Source: Hyalangium ruber (GTDB lineage Bacteria > Myxococcota > Myxococcia > Myxococcales > Myxococcaceae). Taken from it: a DNA stretch of 64,000 bases. Location of the stretch: NCBI RefSeq assembly GCF_034259325.1, contig NZ_JAXIVS010000015.1, positions 38,515 to 102,514 of the forward strand, given 5' to 3'. Shown one piece after another: positions 1 through 8,620 of this stretch (position 1 is the stretch's first letter; every line of letters begins with the position of its first letter). The position numbers were made by a program, and so were the translations under genes. Below the pieces are notes generated by a model. The model was not told where the DNA came from and ran no database searches. It saw nothing but the letters and a program-made list of their open reading frames with translations.

Positions 1-2
1 CC

Positions 3-545
3 TACGACGAGAGCTGGGACGCGTACATCGACTCGTTCATCGACAACGACGATGTGAGCCGGTTCCTGAAGGCCATCTGGAGCCCTACAAAGGGCTTTCC
101 CCAAGGCATTCCCTTCGTGGAGCCCTTCAAGGAGTGGATCCGCAGCGTGCAGTCTCCGACGCTCGCCTGGTACAGCGCCTACCGGCACGGCAAGACGCGC
201 CTCCACGCGGACACCTCCGTGGGCATCTCCGTCACCGATCTGCACGAGGCGCTGCAGCTCCGGCGGGTGCTCACCCGTCCGAGCCTGCACGGCCTGGGCA
301 ACACCCTGGCCCGCCACATGCTGAAGACCTTCCTGGAGCAGGGCCGGTTCCCCTTCCAGAAGAAGCTCATGAGCGTGGGCGAGTCGAGCTACCTCGTCCT
401 GGCGGTGCTGCTGTCCCGCCTCGGCCAGGGACTGACGGATTACAGGAGGAGACTGCATGTCGCTTTGGGGAAGAAGGCCGAGCGAGGAACCCTCGGGGTC
501 GCGTCCCAGCCCGCTCTCGTGGCGCAAGAGGCGAGTCGCCCCTGA
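3..545 (+). CDS. Conserved protein of unknown function, C-terminal part, upstream partner of DyP peroxidase
   Basis: The reading frame is open from the left edge (first full codon at base 3), so the N-terminus lies outside the window. About 180 residues are visible, beginning with an acidic aromatic stretch (YDESWDAYIDSFIDNDD), then an IWS..GFP segment and a basic, Arg-rich tail. No catalytic motif, signal peptide or membrane segment is obvious. It runs 89 bases into the downstream DyP peroxidase gene, whose own ribosome-binding site lies inside it, so the two are probably co-translated. The overlap is unusually long, and the extreme C-terminus may be non-conserved or result from an old frameshift. 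I do not recognise a function; a role together with the peroxidase is inferred from position only. Confidence 0.6.
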   Translation, partial: YDESWDAYIDSFIDNDDVSRFLKAIWSPTKGFPQGIPFVEPFKEWIRSVQSPTLAWYSAYRHGKTRLHADTSVGISVTDLHEALQLRRVLTRPSLHGLGNTLARHMLKTFLEQGRFPFQKKLMSVGESSYLVLAVLLSRLGQGLTDYRRRLHVALGKKAERGTLGVASQPALVAQEASRP

Positions 546-1983
546 CTACGAGCAGGAGCGCAAGGACATCCAGGGGCTCCTCCTGCATGGCTACAAGCGG
601 ATGGAGGTCGCCCGCTTCCTGCTCCTGGGCATCAGCGAGGCCCGTGGGTGCAGGGCGTGGCTGCGGGAGCTGCTCCCCGAGCTCACGAGCAGCGCGGACA
701 AGTCGCCCGAGGTGCTCGACCAGGAGAGCTCGTGCGCGAACGTCGCCTTCACCTGGCCGGGGCTGCAAGCCCTGGGGCTGGAGCCGGAGGCGCTGAAGAC
801 GTTTCCCTTCGAGTTCCGCCAGGGCATGGCCGAGCGAGCGCACCTGCTGGGAGACTCCGGGGACAGCCACCCCGAGCGCTGGGAGTTCGGAGGCCAGGGC
901 TCCCAGGGAGTCCCCCAGGAGCGCATCCACGTGATGCTGATGCTCTACGCCACGGACGAGGACGCGATGAAGGAGGTCCTTGCCCGGCACCGGGATCGGC
1001 TCGCGGCGGCGGGGCTGGTGGAGCTCTACTGCCAGCCCGCGGCTCACATGAAGGAGAAGGTGACGGTCCAGGGCAAGGAGCACGTGTTCTTCAAGGAGCA
1101 CTTCGGCTTCCGCGACTCCCTCTCCCAGCCTCGGATCGCCGGGTTCCGGGATCCCGACGTCGGCGCCGCCGACTACGACCGGCCCATCGCTGCGGGAGAG
1201 TTCATCCTCGGCTACGAGAACGAGTACGGCGAGAAGCCGATGTCTCCCCGAATCCCCGCCGCGAAGGGAGACACGGATCTGGGCCACAACGGCACCTACC
1301 TTGTGCTGCGCAAGCTCCACCAGGACGTCGCCGCCTTCGAGGCCTTCGTCAAGGAGCACCAGGACCTGGCCGCCCGCTACACCTCGGAGCCGGAGAAGCA
1401 GCGGACCTGGCTGAAGGCGAAGCTCATCGGCCGCTGGCCCAACGGCGCCTACCTGCGGCCCGGTGAACACGAACAACCCCAGTGCCCGCACATGGATGCG
1501 CACGGGATCGCCAACGACTTCAACTTCCGCTCCGACAAGGAGGGGTTCGGGTGTCCGCTGACGTCCCACGTGCGGCGCGCCAACCCGCGCGACTCACTGC
1601 CTCCCGATCGCAAGCTGTCGATGAAGCTGAGCCGCCGGCACCGGATCCTCCGCCGAGGCATCCCCTACGAACGGGCCGGAGAGCAGGGCCTGCTCTTCAT
1701 CGCGCTCAACGCCAACCTCGGGCGACAGTTCGAGTTCGTCCAGGAGAGCTGGATGAACAACGAGAAGGCCGGTGGGCTCTATGACGAGCGGGATCCGGTC
1801 ACCTCGAACCAGGACAGCGGCCGGCTGACGCTCTCGGCGCAGCCCCTCCGCCAGAGTGTGAGAGGGCTCACGCGATTCGTGACGGTGAAGGGAGGCGGGT
1901 ACTTCTTCCTCCCAGGGCTCGCGGCGCTGCGGCGGCTGGCGGCCCCCGCTGGCACCCTGGAGCCCGAACAGGCAGCCACGTAG
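457..1983 (+). CDS. DyP-type heme peroxidase
   Basis: 508 residues, within the range of the longer DyP peroxidases. These are heme enzymes that use hydrogen peroxide to oxidise dyes, phenolics or other reductants. Diagnostic blocks are GFRDSLSQP near residue 216 (the GxxDG distal-side motif, with Ser at the last position), CPLTSHVRRANPRD near 366-379 with the His expected to ligate heme iron, RRHRILRRGIPY near 390, and GLLFIALNAN followed by RQFEFVQESW. There is no signal peptide or Tat motif, so the protein should be cytoplasmic or carried by an encapsulin-like partner. The ATG follows a strong AGGAGGAG site. An ECF sigma factor gene follows in the same direction, which suggests stress control but does not show it. 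The family call is secure; the substrate is unknown. Confidence 0.93.
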   Translation: MSLWGRRPSEEPSGSRPSPLSWRKRRVAPDYEQERKDIQGLLLHGYKRMEVARFLLLGISEARGCRAWLRELLPELTSSADKSPEVLDQESSCANVAFTWPGLQALGLEPEALKTFPFEFRQGMAERAHLLGDSGDSHPERWEFGGQGSQGVPQERIHVMLMLYATDEDAMKEVLARHRDRLAAAGLVELYCQPAAHMKEKVTVQGKEHVFFKEHFGFRDSLSQPRIAGFRDPDVGAADYDRPIAAGEFILGYENEYGEKPMSPRIPAAKGDTDLGHNGTYLVLRKLHQDVAAFEAFVKEHQDLAARYTSEPEKQRTWLKAKLIGRWPNGAYLRPGEHEQPQCPHMDAHGIANDFNFRSDKEGFGCPLTSHVRRANPRDSLPPDRKLSMKLSRRHRILRRGIPYERAGEQGLLFIALNANLGRQFEFVQESWMNNEKAGGLYDERDPVTSNQDSGRLTLSAQPLRQSVRGLTRFVTVKGGGYFFLPGLAALRRLAAPAGTLEPEQAAT

Positions 1984-2040
1984 CAGCCCGGCAGTCCTCC
2001 GCTTTGGTTGGAGCCCACTCCATCTCCGAGGAGGGCTGCC

Positions 2041-2610
2041 ATGGAACCCACGTACGACGGAGAGCTTCGGCATTTCGAAGCGCTCATCCGCCAACACCAG
2101 CCTCAACTCCACGGGTTCGCGCGCAGACTCTGCCGTCAGGGAGGAGTCGAACCCGAGGATCTGGTCCAGGACACGCTGGAGCGCGCGCTGCGCCGACGGG
2201 AGTGGCTCGCCGCGCAGAACGAGCGCATGCGCCTGGCCTGGCTCTACACCACGCTGCGCCGCCGCTTCCTCGATCTGCGCCGCCACCAGCGCGTCGAAGA
2301 GCTCGTCGGCGCCACGCTGGAGCTGATCGAGGCGCCCGTGCTGATCCGCCAGAAGCGGCAGTGGCTCCTCTGGGAGCGCGTCTCCGATGAACAGTTGCGC
2401 GAGGCCTTCGAGCACCTGAAGCCCTCGTTGCGCGAGCCCCTGGAGCTGCACGCGCTGGGGCTTCGCTACAAGGACATCGCCCAGCGGGTCGGCGCCACGG
2501 TGGGCACCGTGGGCGGCAGGATCTTCCAGGCACGTCAGGTGTTGCGCGCGCGACTCGTGGCCCGCCTCTCGGATGAGGAGCCGCAAGAAATGGCGGGCTC
2601 CCCGTCCTGA
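2041..2610 (+). CDS. ECF-type RNA polymerase sigma factor
   Basis: 189 residues from an ATG preceded by GAGGAGGG; an in-frame ATG 33 bases upstream is less likely. Region 2 is recognisable around EPEDLVQDTLERAL and the aromatic WLYTTLRRRFLDLRR stretch. Region 4 is the helix-turn-helix near residues 145-175 (LGLRYKDIAQRVGATVGTV). There is no region 1.1 or 3, as usual for ECF factors. No anti-sigma gene is adjacent: the upstream gene is a DyP peroxidase and the downstream gene a DoxX-like membrane protein. That membrane protein could conceivably couple to it, but it lacks an anti-sigma domain. The regulon is unknown. Confidence 0.88.
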   Translation: MEPTYDGELRHFEALIRQHQPQLHGFARRLCRQGGVEPEDLVQDTLERALRRREWLAAQNERMRLAWLYTTLRRRFLDLRRHQRVEELVGATLELIEAPVLIRQKRQWLLWERVSDEQLREAFEHLKPSLREPLELHALGLRYKDIAQRVGATVGTVGGRIFQARQVLRARLVARLSDEEPQEMAGSPS

Positions 2611-2664
2611 AAAATGACGGAGCCCATCAGCCACCGTCGTTTCACTTCACTCGCAGGGACATTC

Positions 2665-3282
2665 ATGAAAGCCAGATCGCGATACGCAGCAGCTCCTCTC
2701 CTCACTCCTCCTCCGGCTCACTCCGAGCCCGGGCACACGCGGCAGGTCCACCGCGGACGCTCGACGCCTCCTGGGCTCACCTTCCCGAAGACCTCGGAGA
2801 CCGCGCTCCGGCTCGCCTTGCGCATCGTCGCGGGCGCCGTCTTCATCACGCTGGGGCAGATGAAGTTCTTCGACAGCATCCTGCTGGGCACCGATGCCGT
2901 GACGCTGCCGACAGGGCCCGAGGGCTTCGCGCAGTACCTGGGCGCCATCGGCGTCCCCTTCCCGCTCCTCTCCGCGTACATGGTCTGCATCGTGGAGATG
3001 ATCTGCGGCGTGGGCCTGGTGCTCAGCGCCTTCCTCCCCGCGCCCGCGATCCTCACGCGCCTGACCGCGCTGCCCCTCTTCATGGACATGACGGTGGCCA
3101 TCCTCACCGTGGGGGTGCCCAACCTCATGGGCGATCCGGTGCGACTGGAGGGCATCGCCGTCACCCATCAGGTCTGGAGATTCCCGCTCGAGTCCGCCCT
3201 GTGGCTGGCTGCCTTGGTCCTCCTGGTGCGGCCCCTGCCCAAGCGGGAACCTACCCCTACGTACGCTCCGAGCGGGTCCTGA
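2665..3282 (+). CDS. DoxX-family integral membrane protein
   Basis: About 205 residues. After a basic, Pro-rich cytoplasmic N-terminus there are four hydrophobic segments in the DoxX pattern. The first carries RIVAGAVFITLGQMKFF, then come a polar loop with GPEGFAQYLGAIGVP and the segments AYMVCIVEMICGVGLVL, LTALPLFMDMTVAIL and the C-terminal ALWLAALVLLV. DoxX/SURF4-type proteins are linked to quinol-oxidase subunits and to oxidative-stress membrane complexes. The chosen ATG has a GGGA site; an ATG at 2614, directly after the sigma factor stop, would add 17 residues. It follows the sigma gene closely and is probably co-transcribed. Confidence 0.82.
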   Translation: MKARSRYAAAPLLTPPPAHSEPGHTRQVHRGRSTPPGLTFPKTSETALRLALRIVAGAVFITLGQMKFFDSILLGTDAVTLPTGPEGFAQYLGAIGVPFPLLSAYMVCIVEMICGVGLVLSAFLPAPAILTRLTALPLFMDMTVAILTVGVPNLMGDPVRLEGIAVTHQVWRFPLESALWLAALVLLVRPLPKREPTPTYAPSGS

Positions 3283-3492
3283 TTCCCCTCCAGCAGTGCG
3301 CGGCGAACTCACGCCGCGGTGGCGCGCTCAGGCTCGCTACCGCGGCGTTGTCGTTTGGGGGGGCACGCCCGCCTCCCTGCCCTCCAGGCGAGCGAGGCCG
3401 CGCGCAAACACCTCCGGCCTCACGTCTGCCCCGTGCCCCCTCCACCCAGCAGCGGTGGGGGAGTCCCCCCGCCCAAAGGGAGGTACGTCGAT

Positions 3493-4893
3493 ATGGTGCA
3501 TCACGGCGCAATGGAGATCCGCGGTATCAACCCCCCTCGCTCGCGCTATCACGAGCGTGGGCGCTTCGGCAGGCTCTTCCCGGGGCTATCGCCGTTCGCG
3601 GTAGACACGCAGGATGTCCGGGAGCGGCTGCTCGAGATGGGAAAGCGCGGCGGCGTGATGGACCCTGGCGCGGACCCCGCCGCCAACCCGCCCAACCCGG
3701 CGAACCTTTCGGCGGGCTTCACCTTCCTCGGGCAGTTCATTGATCACGACATCACGTTCGATCCCACCTCCAGCCTGGAGCGGCAGAACGATCCCGAGGC
3801 CATCTCCAACTTCCGCACGCCGCTGCTGGAGCTGGACAACGTGTACGGCGCTGGTCCAGTGGCCTCGCCCCAGTTGTACGACGCGAGCAACCCGAACAAG
3901 TTCCTCATCGACGCGTCGGCCCCGAAGGATCTGCCGCGCAACAGCCAGCTCACGGCCATCATCGGCGACCCCCGCAACGACGAGAACCTCATCGTCTCGC
4001 AGTTGCACCTGGCGTTCCTGAAGTTCCACAACGCCGTCGTCGATGACCTGACCTCCAAGGGAACGGTTCACCGCACGGAGATCTTCGCGGAGGCGCAGCG
4101 GATCGTCCGCTGGCACTACCAGTGGATGGTGCTCCACGAGTTCCTGCCGCACACCGTGGGAGCCTCGGTGGTGGAGGACATCCTGAAGAACCGCCGCGAC
4201 AACCGCTGCTACACCTGGCGGCATGAGCCGTTCATCCCCGTGGAGTTCGCCGTGGCGGCGTACCGCTTCGGCCACTCGCAGGTGCGGCCCGGCTACCGCG
4301 TGAACGCCAACTTCGCGGCGCCGATCTTCAACGCCACGCTCGATGCCTCGGTGGCCGATCCGAATGATCTGCGCGGCGGCAAGCGCTCCGATCGCCGCTT
4401 CGTGGAGTGGAAGTTCTTCTTCCGCATCGAGCCCAACTCGACGCAGGTGGGCCTGCGCATCGACACCACGCTGTCGCCCGCGCTCTTCGAGCTGCCCTTC
4501 ATCCCGCCGGGGGCTCCGACCACCGATCCGCAGTCGCTGGCGCAGCGCAACCTGCTGCGCGGGCTGGTGTTCGGGCTGCCCTCGGGCCAGGACATGGCGC
4601 GCGCCATGCGCATCAAGCCCCTGAGTCCCGAGGAGCTGTCGGACGTGAAGCACCTGCGCTTCGATCGCTCGACGCCGCCGTGGTTCTACATCCTCCGCGA
4701 GGCGGAGCGGCGCGCGGAGGGCAAGACGCTGGGGCCGGTGGGCGGCCGCATCGTGGCGGAGGTCTTCGTCGGACTGGTGGAGGGCGATCGGCTCTCGTAC
4801 CTGCGGGCCGATCCGGACTGGAAGCCCTTCCTGGGCTCGAAGCCCGGGGAGTTCTTCATCGGTGACCTGCTGAAGTTCGCGGGCGTGGCGTAG
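3493..4893 (+). CDS. Animal-type heme peroxidase family protein
   Basis: 466 residues from an ATG with GGGAGG seven bases upstream; the open frame extends to 3319 but that part is compositionally non-coding. Family marks are FLGQFIDHDITFD near residues 78-90, including the distal His; LELDNVYGAGP; the block DPRNDENLIVSQLHLAFLK; and FGHSQVRPGY near 258 with the probable proximal heme His. Bacterial members of the peroxidase/cyclooxygenase superfamily oxidise halides, phenols or fatty acids, and the substrate here cannot be told. No signal peptide is visible. It lies between a DyP peroxidase/sigma factor group and hemA, so two unrelated heme peroxidases and the first committed enzyme of heme synthesis are neighbours. 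Confidence 0.9.
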   Translation: MVHHGAMEIRGINPPRSRYHERGRFGRLFPGLSPFAVDTQDVRERLLEMGKRGGVMDPGADPAANPPNPANLSAGFTFLGQFIDHDITFDPTSSLERQNDPEAISNFRTPLLELDNVYGAGPVASPQLYDASNPNKFLIDASAPKDLPRNSQLTAIIGDPRNDENLIVSQLHLAFLKFHNAVVDDLTSKGTVHRTEIFAEAQRIVRWHYQWMVLHEFLPHTVGASVVEDILKNRRDNRCYTWRHEPFIPVEFAVAAYRFGHSQVRPGYRVNANFAAPIFNATLDASVADPNDLRGGKRSDRRFVEWKFFFRIEPNSTQVGLRIDTTLSPALFELPFIPPGAPTTDPQSLAQRNLLRGLVFGLPSGQDMARAMRIKPLSPEELSDVKHLRFDRSTPPWFYILREAERRAEGKTLGPVGGRIVAEVFVGLVEGDRLSYLRADPDWKPFLGSKPGEFFIGDLLKFAGVA

Positions 4894-4905
4894 CGAAGCG
4901 CAATG

Positions 4906-4931
4906 CCCCTCTCTCCTTCGGGAGAGGGGGG
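4906..4931 (+). terminator. GC-rich hairpin with UUCG tetraloop after the heme peroxidase gene
   Basis: An 11-bp stem (one G-T pair) closed by a TTCG loop begins 12 bases after the peroxidase stop. No T tract follows, so it may be a weak terminator, an mRNA-stabilising element or a copy of a dispersed palindrome. It lies just upstream of hemA. Confidence 0.5.
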
Positions 4932-4948
4932 AGTGGAGGGTTACGGAT

Positions 4949-6349
4949 ATGACCGCGCGAACTCCCCGGAGCACCTTTTCGCCCCGCCGTGGCGGAGCCC
5001 TTCTCGCGAGGAAGGGCCCTCCCCGCTCGCCCCGCTGGAGGACCCGATCGGCTCGGCCCGAGCCCTCTCCCGCGCCAGCACCGGCCGTCGCGCTGGAGCT
5101 GGTGTGCGTGGGGCTGTCCCACCGGACGGCCCCGCTGGCGGTGCGCGAGCGGCTGGCGCTGACAGAAGTAGATCGCGCCGGGCTCCTGCAACAGTGGGGA
5201 CAGGCGCCCGGCGAGGCCATGCTGGTTGTTACCTGCAACCGGGTGGAGGTGTACGTGGCCACGCCGGACGCGGTGGGGGCCCGGGCGCGGGTGCGCGAGG
5301 CGCTCGGGCGGCTGGGCGGCCCCGAAGTCCTGGAGCACCTCTATGAGCACCAGGGCACCACCGCCCTGGAGCACCTGTTCCGCGTGGCCGCGAGCCTGGA
5401 CTCCCTGGTGCTGGGCGAGGCGCAGATCCTGGGCCAGCTCAAGGCCGCCTTCGCGCAGGCTCGGCAGGCGGGAGCGGCGCGTGGGGGGCTCACGCGCATC
5501 TGCGCGGCGGCCTTCTCGTGCGCCAAGCGCGTGCGCACCGAAACGGCCATCGGCCAGGCAGCCACCTCCATGGCCTCGGCGGCCGTGGCGCTGGCCACCC
5601 AGGCCTTCGGCACGCTGTCGGACAAGACGGTGCTGGTGGTGGGCGCCGGGGAGATGGGCCAGCTCGCCGCTCGGCACGTGAAGCAGGCCCGGCCCGGGCG
5701 GCTGCTCATCACCAACCGGACACAGGCGCGCGCCGAGGCGCTGGCCGCCGAGGTGGGCGGCACGGCACGGCCCTTCGAGGAGCTGCACCTGCTGCTGAAG
5801 GAGGCGGACGTGGTGGTGTGCTCGACCGCCTCGCCGCTGCCCCTGTTCACCCGGGAGAACGTGGGCGCGGCTGGCGCGCTCCGCCCGCTGCTCATGCTGG
5901 ACCTGGCCGTCCCCCGGGACATCAGCCCGGACGTGGCCGAGCTGGCCGGGGTGCGTACCTACAACGTGGACGACATCCAGGCCTTCGTCGCCGAGAACGA
6001 GGCGGCGCGCGCCGAGGAGGCTCGCAGGGCCCACGGGTTGATCCTCGAGGAGGTGGCCCGCTTCAGCCGGGAGCGCGCGGTGCGGGATGGCGTTCCCGTG
6101 CTGGCGCGGCTGCGGCAGCAGGCCGAGCAGATCGCCCGGGCCGAGTCGGAGCGAACACTGGTGGCGTTGGGCGAGGGCCTCACGGACAAGCAGCGCAAGA
6201 GCGTCGAGGCCATGGCGCGGGCCATCGTCAACAAGCTGCTGCACGAGCCCACCGCGTGCCTGCGCTCCGGCGCCGAGGGCGAAGAGGGCCAACTGCTGGC
6301 CGAGACCGCGGCCCGGCTGTTCGGACTGCTGGGCGAGGCGCCACGCTGA
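4949..6349 (+). CDS. hemA: Glutamyl-tRNA reductase
   Basis: NADPH-dependent reduction of glutamyl-tRNA(Glu) to glutamate-1-semialdehyde, the entry step of the C5 heme pathway in the cytoplasm. The catalytic core begins at LVCVGLSHRTAPLAVRERL. The active-site Cys lies in TCNRVEVY near residue 95, the dinucleotide-binding glycine loop is VVGAGEMGQLAARH near 230, and the C-terminal dimerisation helices are present. Conservation begins only at about residue 48, so the ATG at 4949 gives a basic, Pro-rich extension unusual for HemA. The true start may be a later non-ATG codon, but the ATG has a GGAGGG site. It stands apart from the other heme genes visible here. Confidence 0.93.
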   Translation: MTARTPRSTFSPRRGGALLARKGPPRSPRWRTRSARPEPSPAPAPAVALELVCVGLSHRTAPLAVRERLALTEVDRAGLLQQWGQAPGEAMLVVTCNRVEVYVATPDAVGARARVREALGRLGGPEVLEHLYEHQGTTALEHLFRVAASLDSLVLGEAQILGQLKAAFAQARQAGAARGGLTRICAAAFSCAKRVRTETAIGQAATSMASAAVALATQAFGTLSDKTVLVVGAGEMGQLAARHVKQARPGRLLITNRTQARAEALAAEVGGTARPFEELHLLLKEADVVVCSTASPLPLFTRENVGAAGALRPLLMLDLAVPRDISPDVAELAGVRTYNVDDIQAFVAENEAARAEEARRAHGLILEEVARFSRERAVRDGVPVLARLRQQAEQIARAESERTLVALGEGLTDKQRKSVEAMARAIVNKLLHEPTACLRSGAEGEEGQLLAETAARLFGLLGEAPR

Positions 6350-6403
6350 GCGGCGCTGGCCGGAAACTGGCGAGGCCCACGCGGGCGACGCACACTTCGC
6401 TTC

Positions 6404-6598
6404 GTGCCCTTCGCTCCCTCCAAGCGCCCTCCCCGCCGTTGTGTCCTGTGCGGCCACCCGGAGTTGACGGATGCGCGGGGCCTGGGCCGCTTCCTGCTCG
6501 TGCCGGATCCCGATGGCCGAGGCCCCGTGTGCCCGTCCCAGCGGGGGTGTCATTCCCTGGCTCGGACCACGGAGCCGCTGACGCAGGCCACCCGGTGA
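6404..6598 (+). CDS. Small Cys-rich hypothetical protein (possible zinc-binding)
   Basis: 64 residues from a GTG start. It contains CVLCGHPE near residues 13-20 and a second Cys pair in VCPSQRGCHSL, the spacing of a small treble-clef or ribbon-like zinc site. It lies in the 294-base gap between hemA and a lipoprotein gene and is the only coding candidate there. No clear ribosome-binding site is seen, and the start is uncertain. Coding is plausible from the Cys pattern and codon bias, but no function can be given. Confidence 0.45.
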   Translation: MPFAPSKRPPRRCVLCGHPELTDARGLGRFLLVPDPDGRGPVCPSQRGCHSLARTTEPLTQATR

Positions 6599-6643
6599 GC
6601 TAAAGCAGGGCTCCCACGCGCTTCACGCCTCGGGAGGCCCTTC

Positions 6644-7375
6644 GTGAAGAGATTGTCGGTAGTTCTCCTGGTCCTGGTGGCAGCCGGCTGCAAGTCCCAC
6701 ACGCAGGTCGCCCCGGATGATCGCGCCACGCTGGAGCAGACGCTCACCGGCCCGGACGCGGATCGCTTCCTGCGCGTGTCCTTCTACGTCACCCCCTTCT
6801 TCGGGGACGCGTCGCGGCGGCTGCTCACGCCCTATCCGCCCGAGGACGTGGACATGCTCAACGATCGGCTCGGCAAGCCCATCAACCCCGGCGCGGTCGA
6901 GGCCACGCTGGCCGCGGGCGCCAAGGCCCGCATCCGCAAGGTGGAGTTCCCCACCGCCTGGGTGGTGGCCGAGCGCGTCCTCTATACGCCGCGCACCTGG
7001 CCCTGGGTCTACGTGGACGTGGAGGGGGCGCCGCCCGGGCCTCCGCTGGTGCTCGTGCTGCCGCCCCACCACAAGACGCGCGAGGAGTTCCTCGCCGAGG
7101 TGGAGCGCTCCCTGGCGGTCCAGGATCTCGCCCCGCGGATCGCCGCCTTCAACGAGCAGGTGCGCGAGGCCGTCCGCCAGAAGAAGGCCGTCACCGGCAT
7201 GCCCTCCGAGGCGCTGGAGATGGCCTGGGGCTACCCCGAGACCATCAAGCGCACCCTCGAGGGCACCACCCGCAACGAGGAGTGGATCTACCCCCGGGGC
7301 CGGCGCCGGGCCTACCTCAGCGATGGGGTGCTGGTCCGCGTGGAGGAAGGCGCTCCTCCGGCGGCCCCGAAGTAG
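6644..7375 (+). CDS. Hypothetical lipoprotein
   Basis: 243 residues from a GTG start preceded by GGGAGG. A signal peptide ends in the lipobox VAAGC at about residue 16, so the mature protein should be lipid-anchored. The mature part is mixed alpha/beta with a Tyr/Pro-rich centre (TPRTWPWVYVDVEG), an amphipathic EVERSLAVQDL helix and a C-terminal segment with WIYPRGRRRAYLSDG, which looks like a small lipoprotein module of the SmpA/BamE kind. The gene converges on a PHP-domain gene. I know no specific function. Confidence 0.75.
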   Translation: MKRLSVVLLVLVAAGCKSHTQVAPDDRATLEQTLTGPDADRFLRVSFYVTPFFGDASRRLLTPYPPEDVDMLNDRLGKPINPGAVEATLAAGAKARIRKVEFPTAWVVAERVLYTPRTWPWVYVDVEGAPPGPPLVLVLPPHHKTREEFLAEVERSLAVQDLAPRIAAFNEQVREAVRQKKAVTGMPSEALEMAWGYPETIKRTLEGTTRNEEWIYPRGRRRAYLSDGVLVRVEEGAPPAAPK

Positions 7376-7387
7376 CCGCTCTGAAGC

Positions 7388-8146
7388 TCAGCGCTGGCGA
7401 CGGCGGCGGTTACCACCACCACCCCCACCGCCCCCACCGCCCCGCTTGCCGCCGCCCTTACCGCCGCCCTTGCTCGCCTGGGCCTCTCCGGGCCGCGTCA
7501 GCCGGGGCAGCTCGCCCGCCATCACCGGCCAGAACTCGCCCTTGAGCAGCTCCACCACCAGTTGCTCCTGGGTGGCGATCGGCCGCTTGAAGAAGGTCGC
7601 CCCGCGCCCTACCTCGTCCAGCGAGCCACGCGCGTCGCTGCCGCCGATGCAGGGCAGGTTCAGGGCCTCGGCCGCTTCCACGGCCAGGTCATTGGCCGTC
7701 TGCTTCACCTTGGCGTTGTAGCCCTCCACCGCGCTCAGCAGGTTGAGCGAGCGGATGAAATCCATGGGCGGGTTGGGGAAGTCGCGATCATACGGCCGCG
7801 CCGCGACGATCGCCGCCCCCATCCCCTTCACCTTGGGCAGGCACTCGACCGCGCTCCACGGCTTCTCGCGGTTGCTGCCCCACATCTGTACCGGCTCGGG
7901 CGCCAGCTCCGGCTTCGGGAAGAAGCACAGGTACTGGCCCTTGTCCGTCACCAGCTCCAGCCCCACGAACACCTTCACCTTGGCCTTGGCGCCGATCTCG
8001 AACAACTCGTCGCAGCCGTCCTGGGTGTTCGTCTCGGTAAAGGCCACGGCATCCAGTCCGAACAGCGCCGCCCGATCGAGCACGGCGCGCGGATCCAGAT
8101 CGCAACCCTTCGAGAGATGTGAATGCGCGTGCAAGTCGATCAGCAT
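7388..8146 (-). CDS. PHP-domain metal-dependent phosphoesterase with Gly/Arg-rich tail
   Basis: 252 residues. The N-terminus has the PHP signature IDLHAHSHLS with metal-binding His residues. Further metal-site blocks are AFTETNTQDG, VGLELVTD and CIGGSDARG near residue 170. PHP proteins hydrolyse phosphate esters such as histidinol phosphate or short nucleic acids; the substrate here is unknown. After residue 220 the protein becomes a low-complexity Lys/Gly run ending in ten consecutive Gly and an Arg cluster. This is unusual for the family and suggests nucleic-acid or polyanion binding. No ribosome-binding site stands out. The gene is oriented toward the lipoprotein gene at 6644. Confidence 0.85.
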   Translation of the reverse strand: MLIDLHAHSHLSKGCDLDPRAVLDRAALFGLDAVAFTETNTQDGCDELFEIGAKAKVKVFVGLELVTDKGQYLCFFPKPELAPEPVQMWGSNREKPWSAVECLPKVKGMGAAIVAARPYDRDFPNPPMDFIRSLNLLSAVEGYNAKVKQTANDLAVEAAEALNLPCIGGSDARGSLDEVGRGATFFKRPIATQEQLVVELLKGEFWPVMAGELPRLTRPGEAQASKGGGKGGGKRGGGGGGGGGGNRRRRQR

Positions 8147-8207
8147 GGGCGCCGCTCCCTAACAGGCTCGATGGAGCCTGTCGAGTCTCGGCGCTCACCG
8201 GCGCCGA

Positions 8208-8492
8208 TCAGGCGTACGCGTAGGACTGGAACAGCCCCTTCTGATTCTGGGTGTTCTTCTCCTCATAGGTGCGGATGAGGTAGCCCATGAGCATCAGCGA
8301 AGAGGTGTTCTCCAGCACCCGCGAGGGGTCCTTGGAGATCAAGTTCGCGCTGTAGTTGAGGAAGAACTGGGCCAGATCCTCGCCCGCCTCCTTCACGATC
8401 AACGCGTTGAGCGCGGCCGGGTCCATCGTCCGGATCGCGTTGATGAAGTCCACCGCCAGGTCTTTCTTGCTCTTGACGTCCACGTTACCCAT
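8208..8492 (-). CDS. Small conserved hypothetical protein
   Basis: 94 residues starting MGNVDVKSKKDLAVDF, with a GGGGG run just upstream of the ATG; an open extension upstream looks non-coding. The protein is predicted mostly helical, soluble and without Cys, with amphipathic segments (DPAALNALIVKEAGEDLAQFF, split by short loops) and an aromatic C-terminus QSYAYA. It has no recognised domain. It is divergent from the small gene at 8691, which has a good promoter, and the two may share the intergenic region. Function unknown. Confidence 0.7.
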   Translation of the reverse strand: MGNVDVKSKKDLAVDFINAIRTMDPAALNALIVKEAGEDLAQFFLNYSANLISKDPSRVLENTSSLMLMGYLIRTYEEKNTQNQKGLFQSYAYA

Positions 8493-8620
8493 CCCCCGTC
8501 GCCCCCACCCTCCCCAGGACCCGTTTCCCAGGCTCGGACCTTGATGCGACCTGCGAAATCTAGGCACGTTCCCCCACCTGCAAACCCCCACATGCCGGAT
8601 CACGCTTGCTCGCCAGGTTT

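Noticed and set aside
7395..7480. Short CACC/CCG-type repeats suggesting a repeat array
   Set aside because: They are simply Gly codons of the PHP protein tail read on the other strand.
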